Assembly: GCA_963691705.1 (NCBI GenBank)
Contig: OY829539.1
Coordinates: 56,642,327 to 56,706,326 of the forward strand
Source of the DNA: Viola odorata
Taxonomy: Eukaryota > Streptophyta > Magnoliopsida > Malpighiales > Violaceae
DNA: 64,000 nucleotides
Direction: 5' to 3'
Shown here: positions 21,845 through 35,300 of the stretch, piece after piece
How the letters are laid out: every line of letters begins with the position of its first letter
How positions within the stretch are numbered: position 1 is the first letter of the stretch
Program-made: the position numbers and the translations under genes
The notes under the pieces: model-generated
The model's database searches: none
The model's input: only the letters and a program-made list of their open reading frames with translations
Told to the model about the DNA's origin: nothing

Positions 21845-23119
21845 GTGTTAGGCGTTATCTCCATGAGCTGCCTCTGTTTCAGCTGCCTCCGTGTTTGGAG
21901 CTATCTTCATGTTTTGAGCGGCCTCCGTGTCAGCTGCCTCCGTGTTTGGAGCTATCTTCATGTTAGGAGTTGCTTCCGTGTCAGCTGCCTCCGTGTTTGG
22001 AGTTATCTCCATGTTTTGAGCTGCCTCCGTGTCAGCTGCCTCCGTGTTTGGAGCTATCTTCATGTTTTGAGCTGCCTCCATGTCAGCTGCCTCCATGTTA
22101 GGAGCTATCTCCATGTTAGGAGCTATCTCCATGTTAGGAGCTGCCTCTGTGTCAGCTGCCTCCGTGTTTGGAGCTATCTTCATGTTTTGAGCTGCCTCCA
22201 TGTCAGCTACCTCCGTGTTAGGCGTTATCACCATGAGTTGCCTCTGTGTCAGCTGCCTCCGTGTTTGGAGCTATCTTCATGTTTTGAGCTGCCTCTGTGT
22301 TTGGAGCTATCTTTATGTTTTGAGCTGCCTCCGTGTCAGCTGCCTCCGTGTTTGGACCTATCTTCATGTTTTGAGCTGCCTCTATGTTAGGAGCTATCTC
22401 CATGTTAGGAGCTGCCTCTGTGTCAGCTGCCTCCGTGTTTGGAGCTATCCTCATGTTTTGAGCTGCCTCCGTGCCAGTTGCCTCCGTATTAGGCGTTATC
22501 ACCATGAGCTGCCTCTGTGTCAGCTGCCTCCGTGTTTGGAGCTATCTTCATGTTTTGAGCTGCCTCCGTGTTAGCTGCCTCCGTGTTTGGAGCTATCTTC
22601 ATGTTAAGAGCTGCCTCCGTGTCAGCTGCCTCCGTGTTTGGAGCTATCTTCATGTTTTGAGCTGCCTCCGTGTCAGCTGCCTCCGTGTTAGGAGCAATCT
22701 CCATGTTAGGAGCTGCCTCTATGTCAGCTGCCTCCGTGTTTGGAGCTATCCTCATGTTTTGAGCTGCCTCCGTGTCAGCTGCCTCCGTGTTAGGCGTTAT
22801 CACCATGAGCTGCCTCTGTGCCAGCTGCCTCCGTCTTTGGACCTATCTTCATGTTTTGAGTTGCCTCCGTGTCAGCTGCCTCCGTGTTTGGAGCTATCTT
22901 TATGTTTTGAGCTGCCTCCGTGTTTGGAGCTGTCTTCATGTTAGGAGCTGCCTCCGTGTCAGCTGCCTCCGTGTTTGGAGCTATCTTCATGTTTTGAGCT
23001 GCCTCCATGTTTGGAGCTATCTTCATGTTTTGAGCTACCTACGTGTCAGTTGCCTCCGTGTTAGGAGCTATCTCCATGTTAGGAGCTGCCTCCGTGTTTG
23101 GAGCTATGTTCATATTTTG

Positions 23120-23227
23120 AGCTGCCTCCGTGTCAGTTGCCTCTGTGTCAGTTGCCTCTGTGTCAGCTGCCTCCGTGTTAAGCGTTATCTCTGTGTCAGC
23201 TGCCTCTGTGTCAGCTGCCTCCGTGTT
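23120..23227 (+). repeat. Run of 15-bp modules
   Basis: Four 15-bp-type modules follow each other at 23,120, 23,135, 23,150 and 23,165. A truncated module (aagcgttatctctgtgtc) comes next, then further 15-bp modules. On the minus strand this reads as repeated DTEAA/DTEAT. The same run is at 32,631 in the right copy of the 9.5-kb duplication, and shorter versions are at about 39,541, 43,859 and 62,809. It keeps the plus-strand frame open and so contributes to the longest ORF-like stretches (22,772-23,413 and 32,283-32,924). Confidence 0.85.
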
Positions 23228-26200
23228 TGGAGCTATCTTCATGTTTTGGGCTGCCTCCGTGTTAGGCGTTATCTCCATGAGCTGCCTCTGTGTCAGCTGC
23301 CTCCGTGTTTGGACCTATCTTCATGTTTTGAGCTACCTCCGTGTCAGCTGCCTCCGTGTTTGGAGCTATCTTCATGTTTTGAGTTGCCTCCGTGTCAGCT
23401 GCCTCCGTGTTAGGAGCTATTTCCATGTTAGGAGCTGCCTCCATGTCAGCTGCCTCCGTGTTTTGAGCTATCTTCATGTTTTGAGCTGCCTCCGTGTCAG
23501 GCGTTATCTCCATGAGTTGCCTCTGTGTCAGTTGCTTCCGTGTTTGGAGCTATCTTCATGTTTTGAGCTGCCTCCGTGTCAGCTGCCTCCGTGTTTGGAG
23601 CTATCTTCATGTTTTGAGCTGCCTCCGTGTTAGGCGTTATCTCTATGAGCTGCCTCCATGTTTGGAGCTATCTTCATGTTAGGAGTTGCCTCCGTGTCAG
23701 CTGCCTTCATGTTTGGAGCTATCTTCATGTTTTGAGCTGCCTCCGTGTCAGCTGCCTCCGTGTTAGGAGCTATCTCCATGTTAGGAGCTGCCTCTGTGTC
23801 AGCTGCCTCCGTGTTTGGAGCTATCCTCATGCTTTAAGCTGCCTCCGTGTCAGCGGTCTCCGTGTTAGGCGTTGTCACCATGAGCTGCCTCTGTGTCAGT
23901 TGCCTCCGTGTTTGGAGCTATCTTCATGTTTTGTGCAGCCTCCGTGTCAGCTGCCTCCGTGTTTGGAGCTATCTTTATGTTTTGAGCTGCCTCCGTGTCA
24001 GCTGCCTCCGTGTTTGGAGCTATCTTCATGTTTTGAGCTGCCTCCGTGTTTGGAGCTATCTTCATGTTTTGAGCTGCCTACGTGTCAGCTGCCTCCGTGT
24101 TATGAGCTATCTCCATGTTAGGAGTTGGCTCCGTGTTTGGAGCTATCTTCATGTTTTGAGCTACCTCCGTGTCAGTTGCCTCCGTGTTAAGCGTTATCTC
24201 CATGAGCTGCCTCTGTGTCAGCTGCCTCCGTGTTTGGAGCTATCTTCATGTTTTGAGCTGCCTCCGAGTCAGCTGCGTCCGTGTTAGGCGTTATCTCCAT
24301 GAGCTGCCTCTGTGTCAGCTGCCTCCGTGTTTGGACATATCTTCATATTTTGAGCTACCTCCGTGTCAGCTGCCTCCGTGTTTGGAGCTATCTTCATGTT
24401 TTGAGCTGCCTCCGTGTCAGTTGCCTCCGTGTTAAGCAATATCTCCATGAGCTGCCTCTGTGTCAGCTGCCTCCGTGTTTGGAGCTATCTTCATGTTTTG
24501 AGTTGCCTCCGTGTCAGCTGCCTCCGTGTTAGGCGTTATCTCCATGAGCTGCCTCTGTGTCAGCTGCCTCCGTGTTTGGACCTATATTCATGTTTTGAGC
24601 TACCTCCGTGTCAGCTGCCTCCGTGTTTGGAGCTATCTTCATGTTTTGAGCTGCCTCCGTGTCAGCTGCCTCCGTGTTAGGAGTTATCTCCATGTTAGGA
24701 GCTGCCTCCGTGTCAGTTGCCTCCGTGTTTGGAGCTATCTTCATGTTTTGAGCTGCCTCCGTGTCACCTGCCTCCGTGTTAGGCGTTATCTCCATGAGTT
24801 ACCTCTGTGTCAGCTGCCTCTGTGTTTTAGCTATCTTCATGTTTTGAGCTGCCTCCGTGTTAGGCGTTATATCCATGAGCTGCCTCTCTGTCAGTTGCCT
24901 CCGTGTTTGGAGCTATCTTCATGTTTTGAGCTACCTCCGTGTCAGCTGCCTCCGTGTTTGGAGCTATCTTTATGTTTTGATCTGCCTCCGTGTCTTCTGC
25001 CTCCGTGTTAGGAGCTATCTCCATGTTAGGAGATGCCTCCATGTCAGTTGCCTCTGTGTTTGGAGTTATCTTCATGTTTTGAACTACCTCCGTGTCAGCT
25101 GCCTCCGTGTTAGGAGCTATCTCCATGTTAGAAGCTGCCTCCGTGTCAGCTGCCTTCGTGTTTGGAGCTATCTTCATGTTTTGAGCTGCCTCCGTGTCAG
25201 CTGCCTCCATGTTAGGCGTTATCTCCATGAGCTGCCTCTGTGTCAGCTGCCTCCGTGTTTGGACCTATCTCCATGTTAGTAGCTACCTCCGTGTCAGCTG
25301 CCTCCGTGGTTGGAGCTATCTTCATGTTTTGAGCTGCCTCCGTGTCAGTTGCCTCCGTGTTAAGCAATATCTCCATGAGCTCCTCTGTGTCAGCTGCCTC
25401 CGTGTTTGGAGCTATCTTCATGTTTTGAGTTGCCTCCGTGTCAGCTGCCCCCGTGTTAGGACCTATCTTCATGTTTTGAGCAGCCTCCGTGTCATCTGCC
25501 TCCGTGTTAGGAGCTATCTCCATGTTAGGAGTTGCCTCCGTGTCAGTTGCCTCCGTGTTTGGAGCTATATTCATGTTTTGAGCTGCCTCCGTGTCACCTG
25601 CCTCCGTGTTAGGCGTTTTCTCCATGAGTTACCTCTGTGTCAGCTGCTTCCGTGTTTGTAGCTATCTTCATGTTTTGAGCTGCCTCCGTGTCAGCTGCCT
25701 CCGTGTTTGGAGCTATCTTCATGTTTTGAGTTGCCTCCGTGTTAGGCGTTATCTCAATGACCTGCCTCTGTGTCAGCTGCCTCCGTGTTTGGAGCTATCT
25801 TCATGTTTTGAGCTACCTCCGTGTCAGCTGCCTCCGTGTTTGGAGTTATCTTCATGTTTTGAGCTGCCTCCGTGTCATCTGCCTCCGTGTTAGGAGCTAT
25901 CTCCATGTTAGGAGCTGCCTCCGTGTAAGCTGCCTCTGTGTTTGGAGTTATCTTCATGTTTTGAGCTGCCTCCGTGTCAGCTGCCTCCGTGTTTGGAGCT
26001 ATCTTCATGTTTTGAGCTGCCTCCGTGACTGCTGCCTCCGTGTTAGGCGTTATCTCCATGAGCTGCCTCCGTGTTTGGAGCTATCTTCATGTTTTGAGCT
26101 GCCTCCGTGTCAGCTGCCTCCGTGTTAGGCGTTATCTCCATGAGCTGCCTCTGTGTCAGCTGCCTCTGTGTTTGGAGCTATCTTCATGTTTTGAGCTGCC

Positions 26201-26345
26201 TCCGTGTTAGCGTTATCTCCATGAGCTGCCTCTGTGTCAGCTGCCTCCGTGTTTGGAGCTATCTTCATGTTTTGAGCTGCCTCTGTGTCAGCTGCCTCCG
26301 TGTTTGGTGCTATCTTCATGTTTTGAGCTGCCTCCGTGTCAGCTG

Positions 26346-29300
26346 CCTCCGTGTTAGGCGTTATCACCATGAGCTGCCTCTGTGTCAGCTGCCTCCGTGT
26401 TTGGAGCTATCTTCATGTTTTGAGCTGCCTCTGTGTCAGCTGCCTCCGTGTTTGGAGCTATCCTCATGTTTTGAGCTGCCTCCGTGTCAGCTGCCTCCGT
26501 ATTATGCGTTATCACCATGAGCTGCCTCTGTGTCAGCTGCCTCCGTATTTGGAGCTATCTTCATGTTTTGAGCTGCCTCCGTGTTAGCTGCCTCCGTGTT
26601 TGGAGCTATCTTCATGTTAGGAGCTGCCTCCGTGTCAGCTGCCTCCGTGTTTGGAGCTATCTTCATGTTTTGAGCTGCCTCCGTGTCAGCTGCCTCCGTG
26701 TTAGGAGCTATCTCCATGTTAGGAGCTGCCTCTGTGTCAGCTGCCTCCGTGTTTGGAGTTATCCTCATGTTTTGAGCTGCCTCCGTGTCAGCTGCCTCCG
26801 TGTTAGGCGTTATCACCATGAGCTGCCTCTGTGTCAGCTGCCTCCGTGTTTGGACCTATCTTCATGTTTTGAGTTGCCTCCGTGTCAGCTGCCTCCGTGT
26901 TTGGAGCTATCTTTATGTTTTGAGCTGCCTCCGTGTCAGCTGCCTCCATGTTTGGAGCTATCTTCATGTTAGGAGCCGCCTCCGTGTCAGCTGCCTCCGT
27001 GTTTGGAGCTATCTTCATGTTTTGAGCTGCCTCCGTGTTTGGAGCTATCTTCATGTTTTGAGCTGCCTACGTGTCAGTTGCCTCCGTGTTAGGAGCTATC
27101 TCCATGTTAGGAGCTGCCTCCGTGTTTGGAGCTATCTTCATATTTTGAGCTCCCTCCGTGTCAGTTGCCTCCGTGTTAAGCGTTATCTCCATGAGCTGCC
27201 TCTGTGTCAGCTGCCTCCGTGTTTGGAGTTATCTTCATGTTTGTAGCTTCCTCCGTGTCAGCTGCCTCCGTGTTTGGAGCTATCTTCATGTTAGGAGCTG
27301 CCTCCGTCTCAGCTGCCTCCGTGTTTGGAGCTATCTTCATGTTTTGAGCTGCCTACGTGTCAGTTGCCTCCGTGTTAGGAGCTATCTCCATGTTAGGAGC
27401 TGCCTCCGTGTTTGGAGCTATCTTCATATTTTGAGCTCCCTCCGTGTCAGTTGCCTCCGTGTTAAGCGTTATCTCCATGAGCTGCCTCTGTGTCAGCTGC
27501 CTCCGTGTTTGGAGCTATCTTCATGTTTTGAGCTGCCTCCGTGTTAGCGTTATCTCCATGAGCTGCCTCTGTGTCAGCTGCCTCCGTGTTTGGAGCTATC
27601 TTCATGTTTTGAGTTGCCTCCGTGTCAGCTGCCTCCGTGTTTGGAGCTATCTTCATGTTTTGAGCTGCCTCCGTGTCAGCTGCCTCCGTGTTAGGCGTTA
27701 TCTCCATGAGCTGCCTCCGTGTTAGGCGTTATCTCCATGGGCTACCTCTGTTTCAGCTGCCTCCGTGTTTGGAGCTATCTTCATGTTTTGAGCTGCCTCC
27801 GTGTCAGCTGCCTCCGTGTTCGGCGTTATCTCCATGAGCTGCCTCCGTGTTAGGCGTTATCTCCATGAGCTGCCTCTGTTTCAGCTGCCTCCGTGTTTGG
27901 AGCTATCTTCATGTTTTTAGCTGCCTCCGTGTCAGCTGCCTCCGTGTTTGGAGCTATCTTCATGTTAGGAGTTGCTTCCGTGTCAGCTGCCTCCGTGTTT
28001 GGAGTTATCTCCATGTTTTGAGCTGCCTCCGTGTCAACTGCCTCCGTGTTTGGAGCTATCTTCATGTTTTGAGCTGCCTCCATGTCAGCTGCCTCCATGT
28101 TAGGAGCTATCTCCATGTTAGGAGCTATCTCCATGTTAGGAGCTGCCTCTGTGTCAGCTGCCTCCGTGTTTGGAGCTATCTTCATGTTTTGAGCTGCCTC
28201 CGTGTCAGCTACCTCCGTGTTAGGCGTTATCACCATGAGCTGCCTCTGTGTCAGCTGCCTCCGTGTTTGGAGCTATCTTCATGTTTTGAGCTGCCTCCGT
28301 GTCAGCTGCCTCCGTGTTAGGCGTTATCTCCATGAGCTGCCTCCGTGTTAGGCGTTATCTCCATGAGCTGCCTCTGTTTCAGCTGCCTCCGTGTTTGGAG
28401 CTATCTTCATGTTTTGAGCTGCCTCCGTGTCAGCTGCCTCCGTGTTTGGAGCTATCTTCATGTTAGGAGTTGCTTCCGTGTCAGCTGCCTCCGTGTTTGG
28501 AGTTATCTCCATGTTTTGAGCTGCCTCCGTGTTAACTGCCTCCGTGTTTGGAGCTATCTTCATGTTTTGAGCTGCCTCCATGTCAGCTGCCTCCATGTTA
28601 GGAGCTATCTCCATGTTAGGAGCTGCCTCTGTGTCAGCTGCCTCCGTGTTTGGAGCTATCTTCATGTTTTGAGCTGCCTCCGTGTCAGCTACCTCCGTGT
28701 TAGGCGTTATCACCATGAGCTGCCTCTGAGTCAGCTGCCTCCGTGTTTGGAGCTATCTTCATGTTTTGAGCTGCCTCCGTGTTTGGAGCTATCTTTATGT
28801 TTTGAGCTGCCTCCGTGTCAGCTGCCTCCGTGTTTGGACCTATCTTCATGTTTTGAGCTGCCTCTGTGTTAGGAGCTATCTCCATGTTAGGAGCTGCCTC
28901 TGTGTCAGCTGCCTCCGTGTTTGGAGCTATCCTCATGTTTTGAGCTGCCTCCGTGTCAGTTGCCTCCGTATTAGGCGTTATCACCATGAGCTGCCTCTGT
29001 GTCAGCTGCCTCCGTGTTTGGAGCTATCTTCATGTTTTGAGCTGCCTCCGTGTTAGCTGCCTCCGTGTTTGGAGCTATCTTCATGTTAAGAGCTGCCTCC
29101 GTGTCAGCTGCCTCCGTGTTTGGAGCTATCTTCATGTTTTGAGCTGCCTCCGTGTCAGCTACCTCCGTGTTAGGCGTTATCACCATGAGCTGCCTCTGTG
29201 TCAGCTGCCTCCGTGTTTGGAGCTATCTTCATGTTTTGAGCTGCCTCCGTGTCAGCCGCCTCCGTGTTTGGAGCTATCTTTATGTTTTGAGCTGCCTCCG

Positions 29301-32300
29301 TGTTTGGACCTATCTTCATGTTTTGAGCTGCCTCTGTGTTAGGAGGTATCTCCATGTTAGGAGCTGCCTCTTTGTCAGCTGCCTCCGTGTTTGGAGCTAT
29401 CCTCATGTTTTGAGCTGCCTCCGTGTCAGCTGCCTCCGTATTATGCGTTATCACCATGAGCTGCCTCTGTGTCAGCTGCCTCCGTGTTTGGAGCTATTTT
29501 CAATTTTTTAGCTGCCTCCGTGTTAGCTGCCTCCGTGTTTGGAGCTATCTTCATGTTAGGAGCTGCCTCCGTGTCAGCTGCCTCCGTGTTTGGAGCTATC
29601 TTCATGTTTTGAGCTGCCTCCGTGTCAGCTGCCTCCGTGTTAGGAGCTATCTCCATGTTAGGAGCTGCCTCTGTGTCAGCTGCCTCCGTGTTTGGAGCTA
29701 TCCTCATGTTTTGAGCTGCCTCCGTGTTAGGTGTTATCACCATGAGCTGCCTCTGTGTCAGCTGCCTCCGTGTTTGGAGCTATCTTCATGTTTTGAGTTG
29801 CCTCCGTGTCACCTGCCTCCGTGTTTGGAGCTATCTTTATGTTTTGAGCTGCCTCCGTGTCAGCTGCCTCCATGTTTGGAGCTATCTTCATGTTTGGAGC
29901 TGCCTCCGTGTCAGCTGCCTCAGTGTTTGGAGCTATCTTCATGTTTTGAGCTGCCTCCGTGTTTGGAGCTATCTTCATGTTTTGAGCTGCCTACGTGTCA
30001 GTTGCCTCCGTGTTAGGAGCTATCTCCATGTTAGGAGCTGCCTCCGTGTTTGGAGCTATCTTCATATTTTGAGCTCCCTCCGTGTCAGTTGCCTCCGTGT
30101 TAAGCGTTATCTCCATGAGCTGCCTCTGTGTCAGCTGCCTCCGTGTTTGGAGTTATCTTCATGTTTGTAGCTGCCTCCGTGTCAGCTGCCTCCGTGTTTG
30201 GAGCTATCTTCATGTTAGGAGCTGCCTCCGTGTCAGCTGCCTCCGTGTTTGGAGCTATCTTCATGTTTTGAGCTGCCTACGTGTCAGTTGCCTCCGTGTT
30301 AGGAGCTATCTCCATGTTAGGAGCTGCCTCCGTGTTTGGAGCTATCTTCATATTTTGAGCTCCCTCCGTGTCAGTTGCCTCCGTGTTAAGCGTTATCTCC
30401 ATGAGCTGCCTCTGTGTCAGCTGCCTCCGTGTTTGGAGCTATCTTCATGTTTTGAGCTGCCTCCGTGTTAGCGTTATCTCCATGAGCTGCCTCTGTGTCA
30501 GCTGCCTCCGTGTTTGGAGCTATCTTCATGTTTTGAGCTGCCTCCGTGTCAGCTGCCTCCGTGTTTGGAGCTATCTTCATGTTTTGAGCTGCCTCCGTGT
30601 CAGCTGCCTCCGTGTTAGGCGTTATCTCCATGAGCTGCCTCCGTGTTAGGCGTTATCTCCATGGGCTACCTCTGTTTCAGCTGCCTCCGTGTTTGGAGCT
30701 ATCTTCATGTTTTGAGCTGCCTCCGTGTCAGCTGCCTCCGTGTTAGGCGTTATCTCCATGAGCTGCCTCCGTGTTAGGCGTTATCTCCATGAGCTGCCTC
30801 TGTTTCAGCTGCCTCCGTGTTTGGAGCTATCTTTATGTTTTGAGCGGCCTCCGTGTCAGCTGCCTCCGTGTTTGGAGCTATCTTCATGTTAGGAGTTGCT
30901 TCCGTGTCAGCTGCCTCCGTGTTTGGAGTTATCTCCATGTTTTGAGCTGCCTCCGTGTCAGCTGCCTCCGTGTTTGGAGCTATCTTCATGTTTTGAGCTG
31001 CCTCCATGTCAGCTGCCTCCATGTTAGGAGCTATCTCCATGTTAGGAGTTATCTCCATGTTAGGAGCTGCCTCTGTGTCAGCTGCCTCCGTGTTTGGAGC
31101 TATCTTCATGTTTTGAGCTGCCTCCGTGTCAGCTACCTCCGTGTTAGGCGTTATCACCATGAGCTGCCTCTGTGTCAGCTGCCTCTGTGTTTGGAGCTAT
31201 CTTCATGTTTTGAGCTGCCTCTGTGTTTGGAGCTATCTTCATGTTTTGAGCTGCCTCCGTGTCAGCTGCCTCAGTGTTTGGAGCTATCTTCATGTTTTGA
31301 GCTGCCTCCGTGTCAGCTGCCTCCGTGTTAGGCGTTATCTCCACGAGCTGCCTCCGTGTTAGGCGTTATCTCCATGAGCTGCCTCTGTTTCAGCTGCCTC
31401 CGTGTTTGGAGCTATCTTCATGTTTTGAGCGGCCTCCGTGTCAGCTGCCTCCGTGTTTGGAGCTATCTTCATGTTAGGAGTTGCTTCCGTGTCAGCTGCC
31501 TCCGTGTTTGGAGTTATCTCCATGTTTTGAGCTGCCTCCGTGTCAGCTGCCTCCGTGTTTGGAGCTATCTTCATGTTTTGAGCTGCCTCCATGTCAGCTG
31601 CCTCCATGTTAGGAGCTATCTCCATGTTAGGAGCTATCTCCATGTTAGGAGCTGCCTCTGTGTCAGCTGCCTCCGTGTTTGGAGCTATCTTCATGTTTTG
31701 AGCTGCCTCCATGTCAGCTACCTCCGTGTTAGGCGTTATCACCATGAGCTGCCTCTGTGTCAGCTGCCTCCGTGTTTGGAGCTATCTTCATGTTTTGAGC
31801 TGCCTCTGTGTTTGGAGCTATCTTTATGTTTTGAGCTGCCTCCGTGTCAGCTGCCTCCGTGTTTGGACCTATCTTCATGTTTTGAGCTGCCTCTATGTTA
31901 GGAGCTATCTCCATGTTAGGAGCTGCCTCTGTGTCAGCTGCCTCCGTGTTTGGAGCTATCCTCATGTTTTGAGCTGCCTCCGTGCCAGTTGCCTCCGTAT
32001 TAGGCGTTATCACCATGAGCTGCCTCTGTGTCAGCTGCCTCCGTGTTTGGAGCTATCTTCATGTTTTGAGCTGCCTCCGTGTTAGCTGCCTCCGTGTTTG
32101 GAGCTATCTTCATGTTAAGAGCTGCCTCCGTGTCAGCTGCCTCCGTGTTTGGAGCTATCTTCATGTTTTGAGCTGCCTCCGTGTCAGCTGCCTCCGTGTT
32201 AGGAGCAATCTCCATGTTAGGAGCTGCCTCTATGTCAGCTGCCTCCGTGTTTGGAGCTATCCTCATGTTTTGAGCTGCCTCCGTGTCAGCTGCCTCCGTG

Positions 32301-35300
32301 TTAGGCGTTATCACCATGAGCTGCCTCTGTGCCAGCTGCCTCCGTCTTTGGACCTATCTTCATGTTTTGAGTTGCCTCCGTGTCAGCTGCCTCCGTGTTT
32401 GGAGCTATCTTTATGTTTTGAGCTGCCTCCGTGTTTGGAGCTGTCTTCATGTTAGGAGCTGCCTCCGTGTCAGCTGCCTCCGTGTTTGGAGCTATCTTCA
32501 TGTTTTGAGCTGCCTCCATGTTTGGAGCTATCTTCATGTTTTGAGCTACCTACGTGTCAGTTGCCTCCGTGTTAGGAGCTATCTCCATGTTAGGAGCTGC
32601 CTCCGTGTTTGGAGCTATGTTCATATTTTGAGCTGCCTCCGTGTCAGTTGCCTCTGTGTCAGTTGCCTCTGTGTCAGCTGCCTCCGTGTTAAGCGTTATC
32701 TCTGTGTCAGCTGCCTCTGTGTCAGCTGCCTCCGTGTTTGGAGCTATCTTCATGTTTTGGGCTGCCTCCGTGTTAGGCGTTATCTCCATGAGCTGCCTCT
32801 GTGTCAGCTGCCTCCGTGTTTGGACCTATCTTCATGTTTTGAGCTACCTCCGTGTCAGCTGCCTCCGTGTTTGGAGCTATCTTCATGTTTTGAGTTGCCT
32901 CCGTGTCAGCTGCCTCCGTGTTAGGAGCTATTTCCATGTTAGGAGCTGCCTCCATGTCAGCTGCCTCCGTGTTTTGAGCTATCTTCATGTTTTGAGCTGC
33001 CTCCGTGTCAGCTGCCTCCGTGTTAGGCGTTATCTCCATGAGTTGCCTCTGTGTCAGCTGCCTCCGTGTTTGGAGCTATCTTCATGTTTTGAGCTGCCTC
33101 CGTGTTAGGCGTTATCTCTATGAGCTGCCTCCATGTTTGGAGCTATCTTCATGTTAGGAGTTGCCTCCGTGTCAGCTGCCTTCATGTTTGGAGCTATCTT
33201 CATGTTTTGAGCTGCCTCCGTGTCAGCTGCCTCCGTGTTAGGAGCTATCTCCATGTTAGGAGCTGCCTCTGTGTCAGCTGCCTCCGTGTTTGGAGCTATC
33301 CTCATGCTTTAAGCTGCCTCCGTGTCAGCGGTCTCCGTGTTAGGCGTTGTCACCATGAGCTGCCTCTGTGTCAGTTGCCTCCGTGTTTGGAGCTATCTTC
33401 ATGTTTTGTGCAGCCTCCGTGTCAGCTGCCTCCGTGTTTGGAGCTATCTTTATGTTTTGAGCTGCCTCCGTGTCAGCTGCCTCCGTGTTTGGAGCTATCT
33501 TCATGTTTTGAGCTGCCTCCGTGTTTGGAGCTATCTTCATGTTTTGAGCTGCCTACGTGTCAGCTGCCTCCGTGTTATGAGCTATCTCCATGTTAGGAGT
33601 TGGCTCCGTGTTTGGAGCTATCTTCATGTTTTGAGCTACCTCCGTGTCAGTTGCCTCCGTGTTAAGCGTTATCTCCATGAGCTGCCTCTGTGTCAGCTGC
33701 CTCCGTGTTTGGAGCTATCTTCATGTTTTGAGCTGCCTCCGAGTCAGCTGCGTCCGTGTTAGGCGTTATCTCCATGAGCTGCCTCTGTGTCAGCTGCCTC
33801 CGTGTTTGGACATATCTTCATATTTTGAGCTACCTCCGTGTCAGCTGCCTCCGTGTTTGGAGCTATCTTCATGTTTTGAGCTGCCTCCGTGTCAGTTGCC
33901 TCCGTGTTAAGCAATATCTCCATGAGCTGCCTCTGTGTCAGCTGCCTCCGTGTTTGGAGCTATCTTCATGTTTTGAGTTGCCTCCGTGTCAGCTGCCTCC
34001 GTGTTAGGCGTTATCTCCATGAGCTGCCTCTGTGTCAGCTGCCTCCGTGTTTGGACCTATCTTCATGTTTTGAGCTACCTCCGTGTCAGCTGCCTCCGTG
34101 TTTGGAGCTATCTTCATGTTTTGAGCTGCCTCCGTGTCAGCTGCCTCCGTGTTAGGAGTTATCTCCATGTTAGGAGCTGCCTCCGTGTCAGTTGCCTCCG
34201 TGTTTGGAGCTATCTTCATGTTTTGAGCTGCCTCCGTGTCACCTGCCTCCGTGTTAGGCGTTATCTCCATGAGTTACCTCTGTGTCAGCTGCCTCTGTGT
34301 TTTAGCTATCTTCATGTTTTGAGCTGCCTCCGTGTTAGGCGTTATATCCATGAGCTGCCTCTCTGTCAGTTGCCTCCGTGTTTGGAGCTATCTTCATGTT
34401 TTGAGCTACCTCCGTGTCAGCTGCCTCCGTGTTTGGAGCTATCTTTATGTTTTGATCTGCCTCCGTGTCTTCTGCCTCCGTGTTAGGAGCTATCTCCATG
34501 TTAGGAGATGCCTCCATGTCAGTTGCCTCTGTGTTTGGTGTTATCTTCATGTTTTGAACTGCCTCCGTGTCAGCTGCCTCCGTGTTAGGAGCTATCTCCA
34601 TGTTAGAAGCTGCCTCCGTGTCAGCTGCCTTCGTGTTTGGAGCTATCTTCATGTTTTGAGCTGCCTCCGTGTCAGCTGCCTCCATGTTAGGCGTTATCTC
34701 CATGAGCTGCCTCTGTGTCAGCTGCCTCCGTGTTTGGACCTATCTCCATGTTAGTAGCTACCTCCGTGTCAGCTGCCTCCGTGGTTGGAGCTATCTTCAT
34801 GTTTTGAGCTGCCTCCGTGTCAGTTGCCTCCGTGTTAAGCAATATCTCCATGAGCTCCTCTGTGTCAGCTGCCTCCGTGTTTGGAGCTATCTTCATGTTT
34901 TGAGTTGCCTCCGTGTCAGCTGCCCCCGTGTTAGGACCTATCTTCATGTTTTGAGCAGCCTCCGTGTCATCTGCCTCCGTGTTAGGAGCTATCTCCATGT
35001 TAGGAGTTGCCTCCGTGTCAGTTGCCTCCGTGTTTGGAGCTATATTCATGTTTTGAGCTGCCTCCGTGTCACCTGCCTCCGTGTTAGGCGTTTTCTCCAT
35101 GAGTTACCTCTGTGTCAGCTGCCTCCGTGTTTGTAGCTATCTTCATGTTTTGAGCTGCCTCCGTGTCAGCTGCCTCCGTGTTTGGAGCTATCTTCATGTT
35201 TTGAGTTGCCTCCGTGTTAGGCGTTATCTCAATGACCTGCCTCTGTGTCAGCTGCCTCCGTGTTTGGAGCTATCTTCATGTTTTGAGCTACCTCCGTGTC

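Larger units (their letters stand above)
16850..26345 (+). repeat. About 9.5-kb tandem duplication, left copy
   Basis: Dozens of positions recur 9.5 kb downstream in the same order. The offset is 9,496 bp at 16,988-18,300, 9,511 bp from 18,336 to about 23,490 (a 15-bp module gained in the right copy near 27,810), and 9,475 bp from 23,627 on (the right copy lost a 51-bp unit and gained a 15-bp module near 33,010). Rare shared variants include the decayed string at 19,981, the 15-bp-module run at 23,120, tgatctgcctcc near 24,978 and gtgactgctgcc near 26,025. Edges are approximate. Confidence 0.88.
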
